Counted from the first letter of the stretch, positions 26,271-34,750 are shown. The stretch is DNA of 64,000 nucleotides from Alistipes sp. (GCA_020026415.1 JAHHQL010000012.1:8087-72086); one strand, 5' to 3'. The notes: a model not told the origin generated them from the sequence alone. Numbers and translations: made by a program.

Positions 26271-27274
26271 TATGCTCCGAGGTATTGCGCCACGGTGTCG
26301 GCCACGGCCGCGGCATCGTTCAACGATTCGCCGATGTTCTTGGGTGCGGTGATCGTGCCGGCGTAGAAAATACCCTCGCGGTTGCTTTCCACGTTTCCCA
26401 AGAATTGGTCTCTGGGGGCGAAAAATCCGTTTTCGGCGCGTTCCAGTCCCGCCGATCGGGCAAAGGAGGCGTTGTCGTCGTTGGCACGCATGCCGATCAG
26501 AAGAATCAGCATATCGACACTCATGTGCAGGGGGCGTCCCGTCAGTGTGTCCTCGGCCTTGATCTGGATGCGGCCGTCGATCGTGGGGCTCGCCTCCGAG
26601 ATACGACCGCGCACGAAGTGGATGTTGTGGCGGATCTGCGCCTCGCGGTACATCTCTTCGTAACCCGGACCGAACATACGGATGTCCATATAGAAATTGA
26701 AGACGTCGGCTTCGGGAAAGAACTGCTTGAGTTCCACGGCCTGTTTCACGCCCGTGATGCAGCACACCTTCGAGCAGTGTTTCTGGCACACCTTCTCGTC
26801 ACGCGAACCGACGCAGTGCAGGAAGGCGATGCGTTTGGGGCGTTCGCCGTTTTTCATCGTCACGCGGCCTTCGTTCAGCATGCGTTCGATGTCGGCCGAT
26901 GTATAGACATTGTCGTAAAGGCCGTAGCCGTACTCCTCCTTGATGCGGGCATCGAAAAGCGTGAAGCCCGAAGCGAGGATCACGGCATCGCAATCGAGGC
27001 GTTCGCCCCCTTTGAGGATGACGTGGTCGCGGTCGAAACTTTCGACCGTGGAGTTGAGGCGTGTGGCGATGCCTGCTTTCTGCACCTGATTACGCAGTTC
27101 GTTCAGCACGTCGGATGCGGGCGTGAACGAGGGGAAAAGCACATACCAACCGCGGAGTTTGCCGCCGAGTTCCGTCTCTTTTTCGATGATGAGCGGTTCG
27201 ATGCCGCGGTGTTTGAGTTTGAGGGCAGACTGCATGCCGGCAATGCCGCCTCCTATGATGATTACTCGTTTCAT
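26270..27274 (-). CDS. HdrA/QmoA-like flavoprotein
   Basis: 334-residue FAD protein. The N-terminal Rossmann motif is GGGIAG (G8, G10, G13), followed by EKETELGGKL. The family cysteine cluster HCVGSRDEKVC...C..VCC is present (C154, C163, C167, C171, C172), which in HdrA/QmoA holds a [4Fe-4S] cluster. The C-terminal GIFYAGTITAPKNIGESLNDA block contacts FAD. It lacks the extra ferredoxin domains of full methanogen HdrA, so it is the short, QmoA-like form. Start chosen at MKRVIII; an upstream extension of 53 codons has no similarity and overlaps the previous gene. Putative branching point of electrons in the complex. Confidence 0.9.
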   Translation of the reverse strand: MKRVIIIGGGIAGMQSALKLKHRGIEPLIIEKETELGGKLRGWYVLFPSFTPASDVLNELRNQVQKAGIATRLNSTVESFDRDHVILKGGERLDCDAVILASGFTLFDARIKEEYGYGLYDNVYTSADIERMLNEGRVTMKNGERPKRIAFLHCVGSRDEKVCQKHCSKVCCITGVKQAVELKQFFPEADVFNFYMDIRMFGPGYEEMYREAQIRHNIHFVRGRISEASPTIDGRIQIKAEDTLTGRPLHMSVDMLILLIGMRANDDNASFARSAGLERAENGFFAPRDQFLGNVESNREGIFYAGTITAPKNIGESLNDAAAVADTVAQYLGA

Positions 27275-27287
27275 TCGTTTCGTAGTA

Positions 27288-28373
27288 TTATTCGCGGATG
27301 TCATATACCGTTTTCGAACAGCCGGCATTGACCACCGACGATTCGGGTTGGCCGATGTAACGGCCTTTGCGACCCAAGTATTTGGCCGAAGGATCATATT
27401 CGATACCCATTTTGTCGAGCAGGGGTTCGACATTGACCTGATGCATCTGCATGCCCAATTCCCACGGATCGTACCCCAAGACCAGACCCGCCATCTCTTC
27501 GTAGGTGAGGACGGGAATGCCCTGTCCGTTCTGCCCGTAGGTCGTTCCCTCCATCTCGGCGATGGCGTACTGCCATTTGTCGAGGAACATCGTGCAGCCC
27601 GGACAGTTGGCCACGATGAAATCGGGTTTGTAGGGTGCCATGCTTTCGAGTTTTTTCTGCGAGTTGGCGATCGAATAACCGCGGTTGGCCTGCACCAAGT
27701 AGTTGCGGAAGCCGAAACCGCAGCAGTGGCGGCGTTCGGGATAGTCGATGCACTCGCCGCCCCACGATTCGATCATGCCCGCCAGAACATAGGGAAATTC
27801 CGATCCGCCGACACCCGCCTTGGGGAAAATCTTGGCGTAGTGGCATCCGATATGTTCCACCACACGCAGGGGTTCGCCCGTCGATACGTTCACGAGGCGA
27901 TGTTTGGCTTTGGCGGCGATTTCGTCGCGGAAGTGATACATCACGTCCGACGTGTGGGCAATGCTCCGGGGTTTGGCAAATTCACGTCCCGTGGCTTTGT
28001 AGAGGTTCTCGCGCGTGCGCTCCTCGGTTTCGGGAAATTCGTTCCATGTCGAGAGAATCTCGGTGTAGATGCCGAACGAGGTGATGCACGATGTGGTGAA
28101 ATTCTCGTAACCCGCCTCGTTCATCAGCGCAAACTGACGCGCCACGACCGTCATCGTGGTCTCCAAGGGTACGACATCCGAGTGGTAGCCGATACCCGTG
28201 CAGGACGAGTGGCGCGGATCGTCCAAAAACTCCTTGCCGAGGTCGTTGTGCATGATGTCGAGGAAGGCCTTCTCACTGCCGGGGAAGAAATTCTGACGGA
28301 TGCAGCTGCGTGCATAGTAATAATGATCGTCGGCGATCTGCTTCTGATAATCTTTCCAGTTGTTTCCTCTCAT
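27288..28373 (-). CDS. HdrB-like CCG-domain subunit
   Basis: 361 residues. The C-terminal CCG module is canonical: C177, C217-C218, C257 and C260 (C-x39-CC-x38-C-x2-C). The N-terminal module is degenerate: C24, C58 and C96 remain, but the partners are T59 and S99, so one of the two non-cubane clusters of methanogen HdrB is probably lost. In Hdr enzymes these clusters cleave a disulfide. Coupled closely to HdrC upstream (2 bases) and HdrA downstream (13 bases). Substrate unknown: this organism would not have CoM/CoB. Confidence 0.9.
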   Translation of the reverse strand: MRGNNWKDYQKQIADDHYYYARSCIRQNFFPGSEKAFLDIMHNDLGKEFLDDPRHSSCTGIGYHSDVVPLETTMTVVARQFALMNEAGYENFTTSCITSFGIYTEILSTWNEFPETEERTRENLYKATGREFAKPRSIAHTSDVMYHFRDEIAAKAKHRLVNVSTGEPLRVVEHIGCHYAKIFPKAGVGGSEFPYVLAGMIESWGGECIDYPERRHCCGFGFRNYLVQANRGYSIANSQKKLESMAPYKPDFIVANCPGCTMFLDKWQYAIAEMEGTTYGQNGQGIPVLTYEEMAGLVLGYDPWELGMQMHQVNVEPLLDKMGIEYDPSAKYLGRKGRYIGQPESSVVNAGCSKTVYDIRE

Positions 28374-28375
28374 GG

Positions 28376-29074
28376 CTAATAGTGGTTGTTGCTGTTGGTC
28401 GTAAAGACATCCGTCATGTATTTGTCGTCGGCACCGTTCGGATAACCCATCTCGCGTGCCTTTTGATCGGAGAATTTTTCGATCGTGTCGAACATTTTCT
28501 GTCCGCCGCTCACTTCGAAGATGCGGTGCAGTTCGTCCATCGACTGCTGATCCATTTTACGCAGTGCACCCTGACCCTCCTTACGGTAGCAGGGCGAGAA
28601 TTTGCCGAACACCTCTTCGTCGTTGTCGTAAATCCAACGCCAGACGGGACCCTGTTCGGGGTGAAGTTCGGGGGTGATGACTTTCGGGACGATGCAGTAA
28701 CCCGTCTTGAGGATGTTGTCGCCGACGGTACGTTTCAAGGCCAGTTGTTGGCGTCCCTTTTCGCTCTCGACAAAAAATCCGAGGCGTTGCGACAGCGTGC
28801 GCAGTGCCTGAATCACATAACCCGGTGCATTCCCGCGCGGGCAACGCGGACGGCATGACATACACTCGCCGCAATACCAGATGGTGTCGCTCTTCAGGAG
28901 CCGTTCGATCGTTTCGTCGTCGCGCGTCTGCACGGCGCAGACAATCTGACGCGGATCGTAGTCGTAAAATTCGGCCGCGGGGCAGACGCCCGTGCAGATG
29001 CCGCAGTTCATGCAGGCATGCAGTCCCTCCTTCATACGTACATCCTCCATCAGCATGTCGAAATATTTTCCCAT
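28376..29074 (-). CDS. HdrC-like iron-sulfur subunit (first copy, extended)
   Basis: 232 residues, first gene of the operon. Two [4Fe-4S] motifs near the N-terminus: C21, C24, C27, C31 and C68, C71, C74, C78. The remaining 150 residues form a helical C-terminal extension not present in the short HdrC-like subunit of the same operon, containing FSPCYRKEGQGALRKMDQQ. The order HdrC-HdrB-HdrA-HdrC mirrors the start of bacterial sHdr clusters. A -7 box lies 27 bases upstream. Confidence 0.88.
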   Translation of the reverse strand: MGKYFDMLMEDVRMKEGLHACMNCGICTGVCPAAEFYDYDPRQIVCAVQTRDDETIERLLKSDTIWYCGECMSCRPRCPRGNAPGYVIQALRTLSQRLGFFVESEKGRQQLALKRTVGDNILKTGYCIVPKVITPELHPEQGPVWRWIYDNDEEVFGKFSPCYRKEGQGALRKMDQQSMDELHRIFEVSGGQKMFDTIEKFSDQKAREMGYPNGADDKYMTDVFTTNSNNHY

Positions 29075-29100
29075 AGTGCTCTTTGATCCTTTCTTCGTTG

Positions 29101-29108
29101 CAAAGGTA
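29101..29108 (-). promoter_or_regulatory. -7 box of the Hdr-like operon
   Basis: TACCTTTG on the minus strand; a TTTG lies 16 bases further upstream, shorter than the usual 19-21 spacing. Confidence 0.5.
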
Positions 29109-29155
29109 CGGATATAACGTGGGGCAAAGGGTGGTATAAATACCTAAATATGGGG

Positions 29156-29199
29156 AGGGGTCTTCCCGCAAGACTGCTTCAGTCTGTGGAAAGACCCCT
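29156..29199 (-). terminator. Nested hairpin after folA, possible terminator
   Basis: Outer stem AGGGGTCTT/AAGACCCCT enclosing an inner perfect hairpin AGACTG-CTT-CAGTCT. It lies downstream of folA and upstream of the Hdr promoter, so termination of the thyA-folA transcript is plausible, though there is no clean T-run. Confidence 0.5.
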
Positions 29200-29230
29200 C
29201 ATGGAAAGGATTTGTACCTGTTCGGAAGGA

Positions 29231-29713
29231 TTATTTGCGTTCGTACTCCTCGAATGCAAACGGATAGGGGTATTTTTCGCCTGAGGGGAACGCTTCGGAA
29301 TGGAGCAGACGCCACTCGTCCGTGTTCCATTCGGGAAAGCGGGTGTCTCCCTCGTAGGGATGTTCGACGCGCGTCAGATAAAAACGATCCGCAAGGGGCA
29401 GTGCTTCGGCGTAGATCTGTGCACCGCCGATCACGAATACCTCCTCCTCTTCGGGGAAAAGGGCAAGGGCTTCTTCGAGGGAGTGTACCATCGTGCAACC
29501 CTCTATCTTGAGATCCGTTTGGCGCGTGATGACCACATTGGTGCGTTTCGGCAGGGGACGACCCAGCGATTCGAAGGTCTTGCGCCCCATGATGACAGGG
29601 TGACCCGACGTGAGGCGTTTGAAGTTTTTGAGATCCTCGGAAATGTGCCAGATCAGCGCGTTCCGGTTGCCGATCACGCCGTTTTCGGCTACGGCGACAA
29701 TGATGGAGAGCAT
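29231..29713 (-). CDS. folA: Dihydrofolate reductase
   Basis: NADPH-dependent reduction of dihydrofolate to tetrahydrofolate, the trimethoprim target. 160 residues. Seen: MLSIIVAVAENGVIGNRNALIWH (substrate and Met20-like loop), the PVIMGRKTFESLGRPLPKR cofactor block, VFVIGGAQIYAEAL, and the C-terminal FAFEEYERK. The ATG is chosen because the upstream extension overlaps the end of thyA. It follows thyA by 16 bases; ThyA makes the dihydrofolate that this enzyme recycles. Confidence 0.97.
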   Translation of the reverse strand: MLSIIVAVAENGVIGNRNALIWHISEDLKNFKRLTSGHPVIMGRKTFESLGRPLPKRTNVVITRQTDLKIEGCTMVHSLEEALALFPEEEEVFVIGGAQIYAEALPLADRFYLTRVEHPYEGDTRFPEWNTDEWRLLHSEAFPSGEKYPYPFAFEEYERK

Positions 29714-29729
29714 AGCGTTAGTTTGGTTT

Positions 29730-30623
29730 TTAGAAGGACATAGGTGCTTTGATTGCAGGGTAGGGATCGTATCCCTCCATGCGGAAATCGTCATACGTAA
29801 AGTCGAAAATCGACTTGCGGGCGGGGTTGAGGTGCATGGTGGGTAAGGGGCGGGGCGTACGCGAGAGTTGCTCCTTGACCTGCTCCATGTGATTCAGATA
29901 GAGGTGCGTGTCGCCGAGCGTATGGACAAAATCGCCGGGCTTGAGGTCGCATACCTGTGCCATCATCATCGTAAGAAGCGCATACGATGCAATGTTGAAC
30001 GGTACGCCCAAAAAGGTATCGCAACTGCGCTGATAGAGCATACACGAGAGTCGCCCCTCCGCCACATAGAACTGGAACAGCACATGGCACGGGGGGAGTG
30101 CCATCTCGCCCACATCCGCCACGTTCCATGCCGAAACGATGATGCGGCGCGATTCGGGGTTGTGGCGGATCAGATCCGCCGCCTGCCGGATCTGGTCGAT
30201 CACGCGGCCGTCACCCGCAGGCCACGAACGCCACTGGTAGCCGTAAACGTGGTTCAGGTCGCCGTAGCGGTAGCCCTCCATGGGACTTTCCGATCCCGCC
30301 CGATCCAGAAATTCGTCGCGCGAAACGGGCATAATACCCTCCTTCGTGCAACGCTCCGTATAGAAGCGGTAGGCATCGTTATCCCAGATATGCACGCCGT
30401 TTTCGACCAGATAGCGGATGTTCGTGTCACCCTTCAGAAACCACAGCAGTTCGTGGATGATGCCTTTCAAAAAGACTTTCTTGGTGGTCAGCAGCGGGAA
30501 TCCGTCCTGAAGGTTGAAACGCATCTGATGACCGAAGACGCTCTTCGTGCCCGTACCCGTGCGGTCGCCGCGAACGACACCTTCCGTGGTGATGCGTTTT
30601 AAAAGATCAAGATATTGTTGCAT
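29730..30623 (-). CDS. thyA: Thymidylate synthase
   Basis: Converts dUMP to dTMP using methylene-tetrahydrofolate. 297 residues, longer than the 264-residue E. coli enzyme because of an insertion in the small domain (around NGVHIWDNDAYRFYTERCTK), as in the Lactobacillus-type enzymes. The catalytic cysteine is in ALPPCHVLFQFYV, the phosphate-binding arginines in QRSCDTFLGVPFNIASYA. Operon with lpxH (10 bases upstream) and folA. Confidence 0.97.
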   Translation of the reverse strand: MQQYLDLLKRITTEGVVRGDRTGTGTKSVFGHQMRFNLQDGFPLLTTKKVFLKGIIHELLWFLKGDTNIRYLVENGVHIWDNDAYRFYTERCTKEGIMPVSRDEFLDRAGSESPMEGYRYGDLNHVYGYQWRSWPAGDGRVIDQIRQAADLIRHNPESRRIIVSAWNVADVGEMALPPCHVLFQFYVAEGRLSCMLYQRSCDTFLGVPFNIASYALLTMMMAQVCDLKPGDFVHTLGDTHLYLNHMEQVKEQLSRTPRPLPTMHLNPARKSIFDFTYDDFRMEGYDPYPAIKAPMSF

Positions 30624-30633
30624 GGTAATTGGC

Positions 30634-31401
30634 TTATTTCAGAGTCAGATCGCCCTTTGAATCGAGGACGGCATAACTTTCCTTTTGAGCCCAGCAGCCG
30701 AGGTGCACCACATGAAGCCCCTCCTCGCGGTAATCGCGCGGGCAGTGCATGTGACCGAAGACATAGTGGTCGATCTTCTCTTGGGGGTGTGCATCGCGGT
30801 AGTCGCGGGCGTAGCGGATCAGGGGTTCGGTCGATTTTTCGCCGTATTCGTGATGGCGGTTGCTGTGGGGATCGTTCGAGCGGCGGTCGTGTTTTCGGCG
30901 CGAGGAGTTGCTCCACCAGCGTCCGAAGCGCATCGCAAGGTCGGGATGAACCAGCCACGAGAACAAAAAACGAAGCCACGACGAGCGGAATACCGTGTTC
31001 ATGAATTTGAGCATGGGCTTGCCGTCGATGTTCATGTTGTCGCCGTGGGCGACAAAGACGTTCGTCCCGTCGAACGAAAGCACGCACGGCGCGGTATGGA
31101 TCTCCACGCCGCACTCCGTGTGGAGGTAGTCGCGGATCCACATGTCGTGGTTGCCCGTAAAGAAGAGGATGCGCACACCGCGGTCGGTCAGCGAGGCGAG
31201 TTTTCCGAGCGTGCGGACAAAACCCTTGGGTACGACGCGGCGGTATTCGAACCAGAAGTCGAAGATGTCGCCGTCGAGCACGATCACATCGGCATCTCCG
31301 CCCACGCGGTCGAGCCACGCGACAAAACGGCGTTCGACCTCACGCTGTGAGTCCGAAACCGCCGATCCGAGGTGTACGTCCGATGCAAAGTAAACGGTCA
31401 T
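30634..31401 (-). CDS. lpxH: UDP-2,3-diacylglucosamine diphosphatase
   Basis: Metallophosphoesterase that removes UMP from UDP-2,3-diacylglucosamine to give lipid X in lipid A synthesis, at the inner face of the inner membrane. 255 residues. Dinuclear metal ligands are visible: D8 and H10 (SDVHLG), D43 (LDGDIFDFW), N84 and H85 (GNHD), H119 (AHGD) and the late GHMH. Other lipid A genes in the window are lpxC/fabZ and lpxA. Nine bases after the thioredoxin-fold lipoprotein gene and 10 before thyA, so probably one transcript. Confidence 0.94.
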   Translation of the reverse strand: MTVYFASDVHLGSAVSDSQREVERRFVAWLDRVGGDADVIVLDGDIFDFWFEYRRVVPKGFVRTLGKLASLTDRGVRILFFTGNHDMWIRDYLHTECGVEIHTAPCVLSFDGTNVFVAHGDNMNIDGKPMLKFMNTVFRSSWLRFLFSWLVHPDLAMRFGRWWSNSSRRKHDRRSNDPHSNRHHEYGEKSTEPLIRYARDYRDAHPQEKIDHYVFGHMHCPRDYREEGLHVVHLGCWAQKESYAVLDSKGDLTLK

Positions 31402-31410
31402 GGCGCGGAA

Positions 31411-32553
31411 TTATCGGGTCAGTTCCTTGAGGCGTTCGTCGAGGCTTCTGCCGTAGAGGTTTTTGCCGACCACGTCGCCCTCCTTGTTGATCAGGAAGTT
31501 GGCGGGAAGACTGCGGACGTTGTAGATGCCCATGGCCGACGAGCGTGTACCCTGAAGATCGCTCACCGAGATCCACGGCAGTTGCTGATCCTGCACGGCA
31601 CTGATCCAGAGTGCTTTCTTGGTGTCGATCGCCACCTGATAGACCTCAAACGGGGTGGCTGCCGTATGGTATTTCTGATAGATTTCCTTCAGTTCGTTGT
31701 TCAGCACGTTGCTTGAGCCGAGTTCGGCCGACCAGAAGTCGAGCAGGATGACCTTGCCCTTGAGCGACGAGAGAGTGACCTTCTTGCCGAAGATGTCGTT
31801 GAGTTCCAGATCGGGGAAACCTGCCTCCGAGATGCGCGACTGGAGGTTCAGACGGGCATCCATACGCTCGATCTCGCCACGCAGCGATTGCAGGTAGGGC
31901 GATTCGGGGTATTTCTCCTGCAAGGCATCGGCCACCTCGCGGTAGTAGATCACATCGTTGTCGCCATTGACCAGAAAGCGGTCTCCCGGCAGACGCTGGT
32001 TCAGTGCATAAACGGCCGCCAGCGTACCCTTGTTGGCGATGATGAAACGCAACTGCTCGCGGCGGATGCGGTAGTATTCGGCGGTGTATTCCTTGCCCAG
32101 TGCTTTGTGTGCCTCGACGCTCAGATGCTCTTCGCCGTATTGCGTGGCGATTTTGCGCAGGTTCTGCGCTCCGATGATGAACGGCTGGTAGAAACGGCGC
32201 AGAAGTTCCGATTCCTCGGAATTTTCGACCGTATAGTTGCGCAGGATGTTGCCCACGGCGCAAACCTTCAGGTTGTCTCCGCGACCGATCAGAAGCGGAA
32301 TGCGCTCCGTGTTGCAGACCAGATTGTAAAGCGACGGGGTCTGGGGGGCTTGTCCGATTTTCATGGAGTAGTTGCCCTCACAATCGAGTACGGCCGAATC
32401 GATCAGGGTCTGGGACAGGGGTGTTACCTTTTCGAGATAGACTTTTTGCAACTCGGTACCGGCAAAACGTCCCGAAATCTTCATCGAAGAAGACCGGCAT
32501 GAAGTAAAAACGATGGCAGTCAGAAGTGCCAAGGCATAGGTTAGTCTGTTCAT
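31411..32553 (-). CDS. Thioredoxin-fold lipoprotein lacking catalytic cysteines (DUF4369/TlpA-like)
   Basis: 380 residues. Lipoprotein signal ending VFTSC with C19 as acceptor. The N-terminal part (about 25-230) is the DUF4369-type beta-rich and helical region common in Bacteroidota TlpA-like proteins. The C-terminal part is an AhpC/TlpA thioredoxin fold (GFPDLELNDIFGKKVTLSSLKGKVILLDFW). Where active relatives have WCxxC this protein reads FWSAELGSS, so both cysteines are replaced and disulfide exchange is unlikely. It may bind rather than reduce. First gene before lpxH, thyA and folA. Confidence 0.85.
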   Translation of the reverse strand: MNRLTYALALLTAIVFTSCRSSSMKISGRFAGTELQKVYLEKVTPLSQTLIDSAVLDCEGNYSMKIGQAPQTPSLYNLVCNTERIPLLIGRGDNLKVCAVGNILRNYTVENSEESELLRRFYQPFIIGAQNLRKIATQYGEEHLSVEAHKALGKEYTAEYYRIRREQLRFIIANKGTLAAVYALNQRLPGDRFLVNGDNDVIYYREVADALQEKYPESPYLQSLRGEIERMDARLNLQSRISEAGFPDLELNDIFGKKVTLSSLKGKVILLDFWSAELGSSNVLNNELKEIYQKYHTAATPFEVYQVAIDTKKALWISAVQDQQLPWISVSDLQGTRSSAMGIYNVRSLPANFLINKEGDVVGKNLYGRSLDERLKELTR

Positions 32554-32584
32554 TTATAAATCAAGATGTTTGTATTCCGAAAAA

Positions 32585-32616
32585 CAAATATATCAAAATC
32601 CTCGTAAATAGCCCAA
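32585..32616 (-). promoter_or_regulatory. Promoter of the thioredoxin-fold lipoprotein operon
   Basis: Minus strand: TTG (complement of 32614-32616), 21 bases, TATATTTG (complement of 32585-32592), 31 bases before the ATG. Confidence 0.6.
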
Positions 32617-32618
32617 TT

Positions 32619-33305
32619 TTATTTTGAAGAATTGCGGTTGTGCTGGGAATAGTTCTTTTGGAAATAGCGGTTGTTCGTGCCGCGCGACTTGTCGTGACGG
32701 GGAGATTGCGGACGCTGGAAATTTTTCGGGGTACGACCCGCGGGATGCGGTTTGTAGTCACTTCGGAGGTTATTGAGCGATTCTTCGTCGATACAAATGT
32801 TCCCATCGGACATTTTCTTGATGTCTTTGATGATGACCTCGTTGTTGGGATGTTCCTGATTGTATTCGAAACTCTTCGTGCGCATGTAGCGGGCAATGTT
32901 GCCGACGGTCTGCGCGAGACGGAGGGGGTGTTCCTCGTCCGAAAGCGAACGGAGCATACGCTCGATGTATTTGCCGTAGTGCTTGAAGGAGATCTTGTGC
33001 TGCGAATACTCCATGTGGCGCGGGGCAACGGTCAGATCCTTGCGCGACGGACGCGGATAGGGAGAATCGACATCCAATTGGAAATCAGACATGATAAACA
33101 GGTGATCCCACAATTTGTGGGTGAAGTCGGCCGTATCGCGGAGCAGCGGGTTGAGGTTGCCCATCACGGCAATTACGGCGCGAGCCTGACGGTTCCGGTC
33201 GCGGCGATCCTCGATGGTCATCAGCGAATCGATCATCTCGTGGATGTGTCGGCCGTATTCGGGCAAATACAATTTGCGACGGGTGTAGTTATAATTTTTT
33301 TTCAT
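32619..33305 (-). CDS. DUF4290 family protein
   Basis: 228 residues, a conserved Bacteroidota family of unknown function. The N-terminal 160 residues are mostly helical and well conserved in type (LPEYGRHIHEMIDSLMTIEDRRDRNRQARAVIAVMGNLNP, then FTHKLWDHLFIMSDF). The C-terminal 60 residues are low-complexity, rich in N, R, S and H, probably disordered and possibly nucleic-acid binding by charge. No signal peptide or membrane helix. The stop lies 2 bases before the next gene's promoter. Confidence 0.85.
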   Translation of the reverse strand: MKKNYNYTRRKLYLPEYGRHIHEMIDSLMTIEDRRDRNRQARAVIAVMGNLNPLLRDTADFTHKLWDHLFIMSDFQLDVDSPYPRPSRKDLTVAPRHMEYSQHKISFKHYGKYIERMLRSLSDEEHPLRLAQTVGNIARYMRTKSFEYNQEHPNNEVIIKDIKKMSDGNICIDEESLNNLRSDYKPHPAGRTPKNFQRPQSPRHDKSRGTNNRYFQKNYSQHNRNSSK

Positions 33306-33447
33306 AGGGTTAGTGCGTATTTTAAGGCTCTTCGGTTCGAAATATGCAGCGTTTGGGTTGCCATGATAGATTTAAAGAGACTTTTTCAAAAAAGTTTTAC
33401 AAACCACGACACAAACCTCCAAAACGGCAGATTCTGTCGCTTGAAAG

Positions 33448-33478
33448 TTGTTTTAACAAAGGGAAATCAATATCTTTG
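33448..33478 (+). promoter_or_regulatory. Promoter of the sigma-54 activator gene
   Basis: TTG at 33448-33450, 20 bases, TATCTTTG at 33471-33478; leaves a leader of about 100 bases before the ATG. Confidence 0.7.
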
Positions 33479-33581
33479 ATCTCAAGTAACGCATCCCGAA
33501 GGGCGATTATTGCCCGAAAGATGAGTTATCTCGCTGGATTTGCTCCGACAAATGTATATAAAAAAACAACAAAAACAAGCC

Positions 33582-34724
33582 ATGCGAAAGGTTTTAATTT
33601 TCGAACATTCAAAAAGTATGCGGAATGTCTTGCGCGAGCGTTTGGAGTATGAGGGTTTTTCGGTCGAAACAACCGAAGACAGAGCGGTGGCGTTACGTTT
33701 GTGTGGCAAAAATTCCTTTGATGTGATGGTGGCTGAAGCCGAACTCGAACCGCATCCCGGTATTCCTTACATCATACTGGCTTCCAAAGGAACAATTGAT
33801 TCGGCCGTGAAGGCCTTGAAAAGTGGAGCGAGCGATTATCTGACATGTCCGGTTGATATGAACCGGCTGTTGGAGGCCATTGACGATGCCTTCAAGAAGG
33901 AGTCGGATGGAAGGGCAGAAGCAGGGAAGGCCGTGCCTGCTCCAAAGACCGTTGTCCGACGTGTCTTGCCGACTGTCTGTCCGGAGATTGTGGGGCAGTC
34001 TCCGATCATCTGCGATTTGCGGCATCAGATCGACAAAGTGGCACCCTGTGAGGCGCGTGTGCTCATCACCGGCGAAAGCGGGACGGGCAAAGAACTTGTG
34101 GTGCACCGGCTACATGCCCGAAGCAACCGACGCAATGCGCCTCTTGTGGAGATCAATTGTGCGGCGATTCCGACCGAACTGATCGAAAGCGAACTGTTCG
34201 GTCATGAGAAAGGCGCGTTCACTTCGGCGATCAGGCAGCGCAAAGGCAAATTCGAGCAGGCCGACGGCGGAACGCTCTTCTTGGATGAAATCGGCGATAT
34301 GTCGCTGTTGGCGCAGGCCAAGGTCTTGCGTACCTTGCAGGAGCGCAAGATCTGCCGTGTGGGTGGCGACAAGGACATTGCCGTGGATGTGAGGGTCGTG
34401 GCGGCGACCAACAAGGATCTGAAAAAGGAGATTGCCAAAGGAAATTTTCGTGAAGATCTTTATCATCGAATTGCCGTAATCGAATTGCATGTGCCTCCTT
34501 TGAGGGAGCATCCCGACGACATCCCGTTGTTGGCCGATTGGTTTATACATCAACTTTCCGCCGAGTATGGCACGCTTCCCAAGGAAATTGATCCCGATGC
34601 GATGGAGGCACTCAAAAAAATGGAATGGACGGGTAACGTGCGCGAATTACGCAACAACATCGAACGGTTGATGGTGCTTTCGGAGAAACGCATTACGTTG
34701 TACGACGTAAAAAAATATTGTTAA
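33582..34724 (+). CDS. Sigma-54 activator AAA+ protein with degenerate receiver and no HTH
   Basis: 380 residues from MRKVLIFEHSK. Residues 1-105 are a receiver-like fold but the phosphorylation site is lost: E8-H9 replace the acidic pair, E52 takes the aspartate position, and C89 replaces the conserved lysine (LTCPV for LTKPF). Residues 135-365 are an intact AAA+ domain: Walker A GESGTGKE (164-171), the sigma-54 contact loop GAFTSA (211-216, a variant of GAFTGA), and Walker B LFLDEIGD. It ends at YDVKKYC, with no Fis-type helix-turn-helix. It may activate sigma-54 transcription from solution. No kinase is adjacent. Confidence 0.88.
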   Translation: MRKVLIFEHSKSMRNVLRERLEYEGFSVETTEDRAVALRLCGKNSFDVMVAEAELEPHPGIPYIILASKGTIDSAVKALKSGASDYLTCPVDMNRLLEAIDDAFKKESDGRAEAGKAVPAPKTVVRRVLPTVCPEIVGQSPIICDLRHQIDKVAPCEARVLITGESGTGKELVVHRLHARSNRRNAPLVEINCAAIPTELIESELFGHEKGAFTSAIRQRKGKFEQADGGTLFLDEIGDMSLLAQAKVLRTLQERKICRVGGDKDIAVDVRVVAATNKDLKKEIAKGNFREDLYHRIAVIELHVPPLREHPDDIPLLADWFIHQLSAEYGTLPKEIDPDAMEALKKMEWTGNVRELRNNIERLMVLSEKRITLYDVKKYC

Positions 34725-34750
34725 TCCGGCCTGAAACGATCAAAAATAAC

